Of a stretch of 64,000 bases of DNA, positions 26,732-35,532 are shown in pieces (the stretch's first letter is position 1; each line of letters starts with the position of its first letter). Location of the stretch: contig CP135238.1 in assembly GCA_032834875.1 (NCBI GenBank), positions 1,246,011 through 1,310,010 on the forward strand. The letters run 5' to 3'. Source of the DNA: Sulfuracidifex metallicus DSM 6482 = JCM 9184 (GTDB lineage: Archaea > Thermoproteota > Thermoprotei_A > Sulfolobales > Sulfolobaceae). A program made the translations under genes and the position numbers. The notes beneath the pieces were generated by a model that was given only the letters and a program-made list of their open reading frames with translations, did no database searches and was not told the origin of the DNA.

Positions 26732-27625
26732 TTAAAAGCAACTAACTACGGGTGCTCCTGTGCCTGAAGCCTCATTTATAACTAATTCTATATAATTGGC
26801 AGCGCTCACTATCGCAGTTAGATTACCTCCGTTATGATCTAATTGGCTCCAAACTTCGTTTACTGTCATTCCTCTTAGATATGTAGGACTAATTAAAGGA
26901 GTAGCATCAACCCAAGTACCGTTAGGTCCAGTTATTATGATTCCAAAGTTTAGATGAGGAGGTTTTACAATATAAGCAGAACTATTATTATACCCTTCAA
27001 CCTTCACTTGTGTCTCGTATTTTATAAACAGACTTGAAATATTGTACCAGTCGGTTTGGTTCAAAGTTTCTTTTAGGCTTTGGTTAAGTATCTTCTCTCC
27101 TTGTGGTACTAATTGATTCTCCGATATTGGATATCCGGATAAGAAAGTACCATTGTCGAGAACAGCGCTTCCATTTAGATACTCATTATAAACATATACA
27201 ACATGAAATTCTACTGTAGAATTAGGTTTGAAGTTCTCAAATATAAGTCCTGGTATATTTTGAGCCACAGTATCAAGTGGATCTGAAGTATGATTATAAT
27301 AGATGAAGGTTCCCCATTTTTCTAATGCTCCATATATAGCCCAAGATGCAACCGCACCTACTGGGCATCCAATCCAAGACTGTTCAATTACCTCTACTTT
27401 CCCTGGTGGTGCCAAATCTTGATTGCTTACCTTAATGAACTTTCCAAATGGTATTTGGCTTACGTTATATTCTGGTTGAGCTAGAACTCCAGCCGGTTCT
27501 GTATATGTAGAGCTGGAAATAGATGATGTCTGTTTGCTGTTATGAGGAATGTAACTTGGTATTATTGCTACCATAATTACTACAATCATAATTAATAAAG
27601 CCCCAGCTATAACTAGCTTGTTCAT
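26732..27625 (-). CDS. DUF929-family secreted protein
   Basis: The 297-residue protein has an N-terminal membrane anchor (3-24) and a Ser/Thr linker, then the DUF929 domain. A diagnostic block is IEQSWIGCPVGAVASWAIYG (about 82-101) followed by ALEKWGTF. In this family CPxC/CPxG-like segments sit where a thioredoxin fold would place its active site. Here only one cysteine (CPVG) remains there, and a second cysteine lies at the extreme C-terminus (VVSCF). DUF929 proteins are common in Sulfolobales and of unknown function; an extracellular redox or chaperone role is an inference. Several N-glycosylation sequons are present. It reads in the same direction as, and downstream of, the 756-residue secreted protein. 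Confidence 0.75.
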   Translation of the reverse strand: MNKLVIAGALLIMIVVIMVAIIPSYIPHNSKQTSSISSSTYTEPAGVLAQPEYNVSQIPFGKFIKVSNQDLAPPGKVEVIEQSWIGCPVGAVASWAIYGALEKWGTFIYYNHTSDPLDTVAQNIPGLIFENFKPNSTVEFHVVYVYNEYLNGSAVLDNGTFLSGYPISENQLVPQGEKILNQSLKETLNQTDWYNISSLFIKYETQVKVEGYNNSSAYIVKPPHLNFGIIITGPNGTWVDATPLISPTYLRGMTVNEVWSQLDHNGGNLTAIVSAANYIELVINEASGTGAPVVSCF

Positions 27626-27760
27626 ATAAATTGATAATATACTTTATTTTAAAAGTTATTCGTTACTTAGATATAAAAGCTAATATATAAATGTTTATTA
27701 ATAAAAACAAAGATAATCTTTTTATCATAAAAAAACTTTTAAAATTTTTTTAAAAAAAAA

Positions 27761-30031
27761 TTAATAATATCCTCCGTATCCGCCAGATCCTCCAGAAGAG
27801 CTACTACTCGTTGAAGTAGACATGTTCATTTCTGGCAGTGTTATTACCCAAGGCACTGGCTTAAAGAACGTCAGATTTATCATTATTCCGTTGCCTAAGA
27901 CTATTGGATCATGGAATATATAGCCTGACTGACCTAATGTCCACATTTGAGCTCCCATACTTGGAGTACTTATGAATGTTATGAAGTGATTAGTTGCAGA
28001 ATACTTGAAGCTTACAACTCCATTGATTGCGTAGGCAAATGCTATGAAAGGTACTTGTCCGCTTACTGGTTCCTTTAGACCCTGAACGGAGTAGTATACT
28101 ACTGAGAAGTTATATTCTTTTAATTGACCCGTAGTTGTGTTAACATATGTGCCTGGAGGTATAACGACCATTATATTTCCTGCATTTATCACTCCACCAA
28201 CCGTGCCATTTACTGTATATGTATACGCATTTATTGGAGTTAAATTAAACACTGGGCTGACAGCCATGTTTACTGGTGTAGGTGGCGTAGCTACTGGAGT
28301 TCCTGCACTCTCAAATATCCATATTACAGGTTTGAAGAATTGTATATTTACCATAACATTCTGTCCATATATCCAATGATCTGGGAATTTATATGCACCG
28401 CCTATATATGTTGATCCATTAAGATGTCCTCCGAACCATGTCCATGTGGTCCAAGTATCGGGAGCGTATACGAAAGTTATTGCTGGAGACATTGCTTTAC
28501 TTGCATTTACGAGTGAGTATGCTGGAGATATATGACCGTTAATTTCAAACGCGAAGGCGTAGGTAGGCGTTAAGTTTGTTCCTGGTGGAGAGTAGACTGC
28601 AGTTGTGCTCATTATTACTAGAGAGAAATTGTATACTGACGCTAGAGATCCATTTGGTAATTCAGCGAATGTTCCTGGTTTTATTACGGTTACTATGTTT
28701 CCAGCTTGAACAACGGCGCCTTGCGACGCATTAACAGTAACTGTGGATTCTTTTATAATGTTAAATGTTGGTACGTTCAGATTGTAGTAAATTGTATCGC
28801 TCTGTAAACTTACAGGAGTAACGTTCCATGTCTCATCTGTTATCTGCCACATTGACGCTGTAGAGTTGTACATTAGTGTTGCCTTTATGGAGGCGTGAAG
28901 ATCATAAATTGCAGGATATGTTGGTTCTCCTTTATTAACAAATCCTATGAATGGCGTTACATTTGCATAGAAAGTGGCCATAGTTCCATTTGGAGAGAGA
29001 TTAACGTTTATGAAAGGTGGTACTGCAGTTCCATTAGCTAGTAAGTTCTGCGAGTATTCAACTACGAAAATGAAGTAGCTATCCCATGCATTGACGAATT
29101 TCTCTATTTGAGATATACCGGTATAAGTTCCGTTCTTAAGGCCTAGAGGGAGTTGTCCATTAATCTGTAATGTTGCATTTGGAGCAAAACCTTGTGCTAC
29201 TACATTGCCAGGGAATTCTGCTCCAAATCCGTTTATCTGAGATAATACCGTTGCAGCTACTTGGTTAGCTTCTATTTGATGCTGTGATGGATATCCAGCT
29301 ATTACTGCCGAAGGAGACAGCTGATTACCGTTCCACTTTAATGACGTTATCTCAAGAGCTCCGTTTACATTCTGTACAGTGAATGTAGTTGATGCATTAA
29401 ATACTTGTAAATAAACTGGGTCTGATGTTGGGGCAACAAAGTATTGGGTTACCGCTGTCACATAGTAAACTGATCCCATCTTAGTTACTGTTGGTAGAGA
29501 CGTTGTATAGAAATACACTGTCTCATAGTTGGAGAAGAAACTGGATAACCAGGTAGAATTGAACGTACTAAAGCTATACGTACCGGGGAATGGAGTACCT
29601 TCAATAGTTGCTGTAAAGTTAGGAGCTAGGAATGGAGTTACATCAGATGGAGACTCGATTGCAATTCCATCAAGGAATTCGAATACTGGTGCTAATGGAG
29701 ATTTTCCACCTTGTTCAGAAGCATATAATTGCATCAAAGCGTTATATTTAGACTCTAGAGATGAATAATTCTGTTGCATTGCTTGTAACATTGACTTAAG
29801 GCTCTGGTACTGAGAATAGTTGTTCTGAGCAAGTTTCATATAGTAAGATTCGTTTGCGGACGCTTGGGCTAGAGCGTTACTTAGAGATGATTGATTTTGG
29901 CTAAGCGAAGAATAGGAACTGGACAGTGAGGAGTAATTAGATTGAACGGAGGAATACTCCAAAAAACCCACTGCCGCTATTATTAGGAGAATTACTGCGA
30001 CTATTGCAAGTCCTGCTATCTTTGTATCCAT
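27761..30031 (-). CDS. Large secreted coiled-coil/NTF2-like/repeat protein
   Basis: The 756-residue protein starts with a membrane anchor (5-24). A Ser/Gln/Asn-rich coiled coil follows (27-108, units like YSSLSSSYSSLSQNQ). Next are two domains with an NTF2/SnoaL-like look: residues about 112-250, beginning APVFEFLDGIA, and about 255-400, beginning HQIEANQVAATVLSQ. Then come two tandem copies of a beta-rich domain, about 430-580 and 610-740, each opening with GNI(V/M)xVIxPGT. The tail is Ser/Gly/Tyr-rich. There are more than thirty sequons. It is likely anchored in the membrane with its domains under or in the S-layer. It is not the canonical SlaB, whose anchor is C-terminal. Promoters and partners are uncertain; the DUF929 gene follows 135 bases downstream. 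Confidence 0.65.
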   Translation of the reverse strand: MDTKIAGLAIVAVILLIIAAVGFLEYSSVQSNYSSLSSSYSSLSQNQSSLSNALAQASANESYYMKLAQNNYSQYQSLKSMLQAMQQNYSSLESKYNALMQLYASEQGGKSPLAPVFEFLDGIAIESPSDVTPFLAPNFTATIEGTPFPGTYSFSTFNSTWLSSFFSNYETVYFYTTSLPTVTKMGSVYYVTAVTQYFVAPTSDPVYLQVFNASTTFTVQNVNGALEITSLKWNGNQLSPSAVIAGYPSQHQIEANQVAATVLSQINGFGAEFPGNVVAQGFAPNATLQINGQLPLGLKNGTYTGISQIEKFVNAWDSYFIFVVEYSQNLLANGTAVPPFINVNLSPNGTMATFYANVTPFIGFVNKGEPTYPAIYDLHASIKATLMYNSTASMWQITDETWNVTPVSLQSDTIYYNLNVPTFNIIKESTVTVNASQGAVVQAGNIVTVIKPGTFAELPNGSLASVYNFSLVIMSTTAVYSPPGTNLTPTYAFAFEINGHISPAYSLVNASKAMSPAITFVYAPDTWTTWTWFGGHLNGSTYIGGAYKFPDHWIYGQNVMVNIQFFKPVIWIFESAGTPVATPPTPVNMAVSPVFNLTPINAYTYTVNGTVGGVINAGNIMVVIPPGTYVNTTTGQLKEYNFSVVYYSVQGLKEPVSGQVPFIAFAYAINGVVSFKYSATNHFITFISTPSMGAQMWTLGQSGYIFHDPIVLGNGIMINLTFFKPVPWVITLPEMNMSTSTSSSSSGGSGGYGGYY

Positions 30032-30501
30032 TGAGTTGAAGGGATTGATAGATATAAAAAGTATTTTCCCAAATTTTCCTTCTACTCAAAATAAGTAAGT
30101 TATTGTACCCTAATATGAAACCTTTAAATTTATACTTTATCCACAGTAAAAAGTACTGATATCTATTATTAATATTTATCTCGTCTAAAAAGTTACATAT
30201 TAAATATCAGTATAATTACATGTACCTATTGTTTTATAAAATTGCTTAAAGCCTTACTCTAATGGGACATGAAGGAAGTTAGCGAGGTCAAAATAAATGA
30301 GGGATAAGTTATGTTGTAATCCCTTTTACACTTCAAAGGAAGGTTAAAATAGATAATGCAGATTAAGCTCTAATTATTATCTCATCTATCTTATATTTTA
30401 CCATCTGATAATGAACCTTACGTTGCTTTGCTTGATAAGAAGGAAGCCGGTCTTAATTATAAGTAACGGTAAATATAAGACAAATGAAGATAGAAGTCAA
30501 G
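30032..30501. other. Spacer with a distant inverted repeat
   Basis: AT-rich. TACTGATAT near 30154 and ATATCAGTA near 30205 form a 9-bp inverted repeat about 40 bases apart. The remainder to 30501 shows no gene. Confidence 0.4.
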
Positions 30502-32088
30502 TTATGACATGATTAATTCAGTTGGATCTTGTGTAGATGGTCTATATTCTAAGTCCTGTTTTACGCATTTTATCTTGGATAGAAATCCTCTGTCGCATAT
30601 TTCTTCCTTTAACTTTTCTCCTTGCATGTTGAATTTTATGTATCTGTAGTGCTTTTCTTCTTCTACCTTTACTACTATATTCTTGTCTTTATAACCCGCT
30701 GATACTACATTGCCTAACTTCAGTGATCCAAGTAGACTTGTTATATCAACTACATCAAGTGTCTCCTTAACTTTACCGTCGTTTTCCAGTTTAGCGATGT
30801 GATGTTTTCCGTTGCACGAAAGATCTACTAATATATATCCTTTCCATCTCTTTAACTCTTCCCTACAACCCGATGACAATCCCATGGTATTGTACGCTAA
30901 CCTCAATGCATAGGAATCTGTGATAGAATGTTCCTTCTCTTTTACCTTTCCTTCTAAGCTTAGGATAACCCTGTGGTTAAAGTTTCCATCGCTGGCATTA
31001 ACTTCTATGGAATTTTCCTTAATAGAGGATTTGACCTCACATCCAGGAAACTCCTTTTTACCCCACATCTCTCCGAACTTTTCGTTTACCCTGAGGAACT
31101 TTACCTTAATGGAACTTCCGTCGTGTTTAACTAAGTACTCTGCAACCCCAGTTTCTCCAGATATCTTTACTATCCATCCCTCCTCTGTGAACGATACATC
31201 TAGAGTGGTAGGACGTGAAAACATGTTGTTAATGAAATACGTCTCTGAGTTCTCTTTCACCTTTCCTGAGGGTATTCCGACCCTTTTACATGATACGTCT
31301 CCAGTGTGAGGGTCAACGTCGCATCTATAAAGGGTAGTATCATCTTCTGCGTAAACTCTGAACTCTCCAGTAACGAGAAGTGCCTTCCCGTTAACTTTTT
31401 GCTCAACTAAGGAAACTGCATGTTTCTGAGTTATCTTTAACTCCTTTGATAGAACTACTCCTACCTTGTTAAGCTCCATGAACCCGTTCCAATTCTCGTC
31501 TAAGTAAGTTAAGGTGTATCCCTCCTCCCTTTCCTTGATTTCCACGTTTCCTCCCTCTACACCGAACTCCTTTTTGAGTAGGTCTACTATCGCCTCTCTC
31601 TTAATTGGATCTATCGTTACTTGCGTAGTATTTCCTACTTTCACGTGTGCATTAGTAAGTCCTAAAGAGAAGGTGAAGGTAAAGGAAGACGTATACCATA
31701 CTTTTTTGACTTCATCAATTCTTGAGTTAATGACTTCAGCTGTTGAAGGTAGTTCCTTTTTAGCAACCTGAAGGATAGCCTCATCTGAAGGTGGTTTGCC
31801 TTCAACCATTTCAACTTGGAATGGCACGCTATACTGAATGTCTCCTTTCACTTTCACTTCATTACCGTTCGGATCAACGAATATCGTAGCTGTGAGCGTT
31901 CTCTTTCTCTTATCATTTGGGAAGTCATATTCCAAAGTAACCTTGCAGGAGAAAAGTGGTGAGAGGGTGGCTAAACTTCCTATGAGAAGAGGCTTAGCCT
32001 TATAGCCAGAAATTAGTGAGGTAGCCCTATCTAGGGCTTCCTGAAATGAAAGGGAGAATATAACTCCCTCTTTTACTTGTGTTTCCAT
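30502..32088 (-). CDS. Large beta-rich protein of unknown function, 528 residues
   Basis: No signal peptide or membrane span is present, so the protein is predicted cytosolic. It seems built from repeated beta-alpha units of about 60-80 residues. Helix openings such as EEALDRATSLISGYK-like, DEAILQVAKKELP, KHAVSLVEQKVNG and SYALRLAYNTMG are each followed by strand-rich segments ending in DPNG, DPIK or DPHTGDV turns. The strand-turn DVDPHTGDVSC resembles the PepSY consensus VDp.tG.V. A divergent multi-PepSY-like protein is therefore one hypothesis. Seven or so cysteines occur, unusual for a cytosolic protein here. It is monocistronic. Confidence 0.6.
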   Translation of the reverse strand: METQVKEGVIFSLSFQEALDRATSLISGYKAKPLLIGSLATLSPLFSCKVTLEYDFPNDKRKRTLTATIFVDPNGNEVKVKGDIQYSVPFQVEMVEGKPPSDEAILQVAKKELPSTAEVINSRIDEVKKVWYTSSFTFTFSLGLTNAHVKVGNTTQVTIDPIKREAIVDLLKKEFGVEGGNVEIKEREEGYTLTYLDENWNGFMELNKVGVVLSKELKITQKHAVSLVEQKVNGKALLVTGEFRVYAEDDTTLYRCDVDPHTGDVSCKRVGIPSGKVKENSETYFINNMFSRPTTLDVSFTEEGWIVKISGETGVAEYLVKHDGSSIKVKFLRVNEKFGEMWGKKEFPGCEVKSSIKENSIEVNASDGNFNHRVILSLEGKVKEKEHSITDSYALRLAYNTMGLSSGCREELKRWKGYILVDLSCNGKHHIAKLENDGKVKETLDVVDITSLLGSLKLGNVVSAGYKDKNIVVKVEEEKHYRYIKFNMQGEKLKEEICDRGFLSKIKCVKQDLEYRPSTQDPTELIMS

Positions 32089-32402
32089 GATAATAGATAC
32101 GGTGGAAGGTAAAAACCCTTTTCATTATTTATACAGAACTAATTAATTACTATTCAACTTCATGTTATAGGAATGGAAACTATTTGATTTTAATCTGATT
32201 TCTTCCTTAGAAAAGCTAGGCTTTCTGCCCTTAAACTCCAATGCTAAGTGTAAAAACAATGTAAAGTAAGAACAGATAGATTGATACACTGCTTACTAGA
32301 ATCAGAAAACTAATATAATTATGTTATATTAGAGAAAAATTATGAAAGAGGGATAAAATCATAGAAAACAGATAAATAGACAAACAAAAAGAAAATTAGG
32401 AT
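32089..32402. other. Intergenic spacer
   Basis: It separates two leftward genes. I see no coding sequence or repeat. T-rich tracts near 32380-32400 read on the minus strand as A-rich, so no terminator is evident. Confidence 0.35.
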
Positions 32403-32636
32403 TCATTTAGGCTTTCCTAATCTAGACTCTGGGAATTGACTATATATCGTAGTTGCTACTATAAGCAAGATAATTGTTATCGTACCCACGATTGCCACTT
32501 GTGAGCCGGTTAGCGGACTAGTAGCAGAATCGTCAGTTACCCATGCAGCTAAGATGAGTTGTATCAGGAAAGCTACAACGAATATTATCTTAAAGGCCAC
32601 GTCCATTTTCTCTAATCGATCCTGAGTTACTGCCAT
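32403..32636 (-). CDS. Small membrane protein linked to YeeE-type transporter
   Basis: The 77-residue protein has two hydrophobic spans (about 14-33 and 46-64) and a basic tail. It starts 6 bases after the stop of the YeeE-like gene, with GGTGACGAGG before its ATG as a Shine-Dalgarno sequence, so it is surely in the same operon. It may be a small accessory subunit of the transporter. No family is recognised. Confidence 0.7.
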   Translation of the reverse strand: MAVTQDRLEKMDVAFKIIFVVAFLIQLILAAWVTDDSATSPLTGSQVAIVGTITIILLIVATTIYSQFPESRLGKPK

Positions 32637-32642
32637 TCCTCG

Positions 32643-33878
32643 TCACCTGTAAAGCAAACGTGCTGTGAGCAACATAGAAGCAAACACTGCAAAGGCAAAC
32701 TCCCATCCGCTAAGTGCCATTTGAATTCCTCCACTCAGTATGTGTCCTGAGGCGCAACCGCCAGCCATCCTAGCTCCTAAAAGCATTAAGTAAGCTCCTC
32801 CGAATGAACCCATGAATCTCACGGCTTGATTATTTCCGAACCTAGCCACCCAGCTGGGAGGTATCACGTTCCTGAAGGAGGTGAACCTCCTAGTTATGAA
32901 CACCGACGCGAAGAACGCTCCCATTAATGTTCCTATGTCGCTGAAAGGTTCCCAGCCTATACCCTTAAACACTATCTGGCTATATTTGAAGTCAGGCAGG
33001 AACAACTGACCTGCTATCCAAGACATTGTTGTGGACTCTCCGAATATTTGATGCAAGAACATTTCCAGCACTACGGTAAGCCCTACTAGTCCAGCCACGG
33101 ATATCATGAACCACCTAGTTACGTTGTCCTCCGTTGCGTAGTATTCGTTTACCTTCTTAGCTATTGTTCCCTCTCCGTATGGCAAACCACCATCGGTTAA
33201 GTATACTGCGGTATCAATGTGTTTCTGTACCTCAATAGGAGACATCCTCTTCTCAACGTTTGCTCTTATGCACGACCTGAAACCTCCCTTGTATCTTGGC
33301 ATGTAATAGGCTATGGTGAAGAGCACAGCTGCGTAAATTAGGGAGATAATGAACATGTCAAATTTAGTTAATCCGTCTAAAGGCTGTATAACGTAAGGTG
33401 ACACTTTCTTTCCTCCCAGTACTAAGCTCCCGAAGTTCAAGGTGTTAACTAACCAGCTACCTACAGGAGTCTGATATATGACTGTCCAAGTTGCTGCACC
33501 TAGAATTGCACCGACTATAGCGTATATCGCGTCCCTTCTTCCCTCTCCTAATGCCATCCATATTGAACCTGGGAAGTAACCCGAGATTGCAAGTCCTGCA
33601 CCGAAGAGAATACCTCCTAGACCCACGCCTATGATGTAGAGTGGCTTAGGGGACCAATGGAATCCCACTCCAGCTGCGTATAAGCCGAAGATAACAGGGG
33701 TAGCCACAGCGAAACCAATGAGTATGCAGTCAAGGAATAGCCTATCCTCCCATTTCGCTAGTCTGATTAAAGTTTCAGGGTTTGAGATTCCCCAAGCTTC
33801 AGCAGCTCCTCCTATCACGAAACCTATGAGGAGACCGACCCACATGGGTGCGGTAAATGTTATCATTTTTCTTTTCAC
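32643..33878 (-). CDS. YeeE/TsuA-family sulfur-compound transporter
   Basis: The 411-residue protein has about ten to twelve spans and the duplicated YeeE/YedE (TsuA) architecture. TsuA-type proteins import thiosulfate or related sulfur species through conserved cysteines. The second repeat keeps the motif ([15 protein letters not shown], about residues 370-384). The corresponding place in the first repeat reads [15 protein letters not shown] without cysteine. A long hydrophilic loop lies between the repeats (about 195-250). The annotated GTG at 33878 overlaps a Shine-Dalgarno-like AGGTGA, so translation more likely begins at the ATG at 33866 (MITFTAP). It is followed directly by the 77-residue membrane protein. 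Confidence 0.85.
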   Translation of the reverse strand: MKRKMITFTAPMWVGLLIGFVIGGAAEAWGISNPETLIRLAKWEDRLFLDCILIGFAVATPVIFGLYAAGVGFHWSPKPLYIIGVGLGGILFGAGLAISGYFPGSIWMALGEGRRDAIYAIVGAILGAATWTVIYQTPVGSWLVNTLNFGSLVLGGKKVSPYVIQPLDGLTKFDMFIISLIYAAVLFTIAYYMPRYKGGFRSCIRANVEKRMSPIEVQKHIDTAVYLTDGGLPYGEGTIAKKVNEYYATEDNVTRWFMISVAGLVGLTVVLEMFLHQIFGESTTMSWIAGQLFLPDFKYSQIVFKGIGWEPFSDIGTLMGAFFASVFITRRFTSFRNVIPPSWVARFGNNQAVRFMGSFGGAYLMLLGARMAGGCASGHILSGGIQMALSGWEFAFAVFASMLLTARLLYR

Positions 33879-34051
33879 CTAAAGATTCACTCTCCTCTTC
33901 GTAGAGTAAATTCTTTTTTTATTAAATTTGAAATCAAGTTCACTAACACTGTGATCTTTAGTTCAGAAAACTTACAATTGATGTTTTAAAATGACGAGGT
34001 AAGTATCTTTCTCGACCTAAAGAGCATGCTTTCAAATTTTTCAGGAGCGAA

Positions 34052-34371
34052 TTATCATGCCATTACGGACAGGAATTCCTGCTTCGTTACTCCATCTTGT
34101 CCAACGGTAGAGGATGAGCTCCATATACACTAAGGGTAGTTCTAACCCACGGTGCTTCCTGAAAGGTTGATCCACACTAAGTCTAGGATCAGGAAGAGGT
34201 TACTTGATAGAACATCGCTTTAACCGAGGCATCTCACTGAAGCTTACTCACGTTGGTGAATGTCATTAATATACGATCTTTAAATTTGTATTTTAATCCT
34301 TAGATATGAGGGAACTATTTGCCTACTCATGAGTGAGACCCTCCGTCCCCTTAACCCCTTTTAGATAAGTA
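34052..34371 (-). mobile_element. MITE copy c: tnpB-tail/right end to left end
   Basis: Read on the minus strand, the left end (34331-34371) contains CTTATCT-like AACTTATCTAAAAGG and GGGGACGGAGGGTCTC. The right end (34052-34085) reads GAAGCAGGAATTCCTGTCCG then TAATGGCATGATAATT. The interior shares CGCTTTAACCGAGGC with copy d (CGCTTTAACCAAGGC) and the following (A/G)TCTC...GAxGCTTA. About 320 bases, no transposase. Immediately outside, 34373-34402 holds another end-like motif CCGCCCTTACGGACGGGG. Confidence 0.65.
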
Positions 34372-34509
34372 AACTACACCGCCCTTACGGACGGGGTCTC
34401 TGGCGAAAAAAGATGAAAGCAGTTTAGAAGAGGAAGTCTAAAAATAGTAGCACTTTAACCTTGGACGAAAATGAAAAAATCATACATATTTCAAACTCGC
34501 GTATATCGA

Positions 34510-34519
34510 GCTTAAATTT
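34510..34519 (+). promoter_or_regulatory. TATA box of the ridA gene
   Basis: GCTTAAATTT lies 21-30 bases before the ATG at 34540 and fits a leaderless transcript. Confidence 0.55.
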
Positions 34520-34539
34520 CACCTTTTCTCTTTCCATGT

Positions 34540-34920
34540 ATGAAAGAAATCATTTATACAGAAAAGGCTCCTAAGCCTATAGGTCCGTATTCTCAAGCCG
34601 TCAAAGTAGGGGATTCCCTGTACGTCTCTGGCCAGCTTCCCATAGATCAGGAGGGAAAAATGCCGTCTAACATAAAGGAACAGACTGAACAGTCACTTAA
34701 GAACGTTAAGGCTATCCTAGAAGAGGCTGGATACATGATGTCAGACGTTGTCATGTCCTTAGTTTACATCACGGATATGGGAAAGTTCTCAGAGTTCAAC
34801 GAAGTTTACTCAAAGTATTTCCCTCCAGAGGAAAAACCTCCAGCTAGGATTACAGTAGAAGTTAAGGGTCTTCCTAAAGGAGCCCTCATAGAAATAGGAG
34901 TTATAGCTCAAAAGGCTTAG
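34540..34920 (+). CDS. ridA: RidA-family enamine/imine deaminase
   Basis: The 126-residue length and both signature blocks identify the RidA (YjgF/YER057c/UK114) family, trimeric enzymes that hydrolyse reactive 2-aminoacrylate and related enamines. IGPYSQAVKVGDSLYVSGQL lies near residues 14-33 and PPARITVEVKGLPKGALIEI near 98-117. The key arginine (R101) and the preceding Y residues are present. A leaderless-type promoter precedes it. Its stop overlaps the convergent 60-residue gene by 4 bases. Confidence 0.93.
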   Translation: MKEIIYTEKAPKPIGPYSQAVKVGDSLYVSGQLPIDQEGKMPSNIKEQTEQSLKNVKAILEEAGYMMSDVVMSLVYITDMGKFSEFNEVYSKYFPPEEKPPARITVEVKGLPKGALIEIGVIAQKA

Positions 34921-35099
34921 GAAAAAACCTTTTTTATTAGTCCTTCTAGATATGGGCACGACATATCATATAGGTCGTGGTTTCCATGAACTATACAGGA
35001 CCCTGCTATTGGCTTACCCTCTAACAGGACTAGACTAGCTTTTTCATCCTCTATTATACTATATGCAGTACCTTCGAAGATCTTTCTGTACTCTGCCAT
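34917..35099 (-). CDS. Small conserved-looking protein, 60 residues
   Basis: A soluble protein with beta-alpha pattern; two cysteines (C34 and C48) and histidines H38 and H41 in GSCIVHGNHDLYDMSC could bind a metal, but this is inference. No family is named with certainty. The start ATG at 35099 is preceded by ordinary AT-rich DNA. It converges with ridA with a 4-base overlap, which is consistent with a real, compactly placed gene. Confidence 0.5.
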   Translation of the reverse strand: MAEYRKIFEGTAYSIIEDEKASLVLLEGKPIAGSCIVHGNHDLYDMSCPYLEGLIKKVFS

Positions 35100-35299
35100 T
35101 CTCGATCACTTAAACTAAGTAATATTACTCAATCATTTTTAAACCTTTCTACTCATTCCCCTACAAGAGCAAGAGGAGAATCCACATCTGGATGGAAAGT
35201 TTTCGAAAGGATTCCATATAAGGCGATCCTAAGATGAAAAAGGTTCAACATGTAAGCATGGAAATCGTGAGAAATTGAGGTTGAGGAGCATACATGAAC

Positions 35300-35350
35300 T
35301 ACCCTGCCCCTTACGGAATGGTCTTCCGCCCCTTAACCCCGTTAAGATAA
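35300..35350 (-). mobile_element. Isolated MITE left-end fragment
   Basis: On the minus strand it reads TTATCTTAACGGGG, then AAGGGGCGGAAGACC. This matches the left ends at 22097-22130 and 60595-60632. It ends in a CCGTAAGGGGCAGGG hairpin-like stretch. The rest of the element is missing. The whole gap 35100-35532 has no gene. Confidence 0.5.
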
Positions 35351-35532
35351 AAGGGAAGGATTCAAGAAGTATTCTTTTATTTTTCAATTAAACATCAATA
35401 TTACGTGATGAAAAACGATTCCAATTAAGGTTTTAAAGGTTAGCCTTCCAGTGGAAATGAATCCTATTGCCTCTTCAACCTAAAGTACAAGATAACCGAA
35501 AGGGAATGACTTTATTTTTGTTTTGTTCAATT

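Noticed and set aside
27761-30031. SlaB S-layer anchor
   Set aside because: SlaB has its coiled coil and membrane anchor at the C-terminus, whereas this protein is anchored at the N-terminus.
30920-31309. 129-codon forward frame
   Set aside because: Antisense shadow of the 528-residue unknown gene; no independent start signals.
35380-35500. Short segment GATTCCAATTAAGG considered as a CRISPR repeat
   Set aside because: It occurs once, has no regular spacing and no cas genes are nearby.
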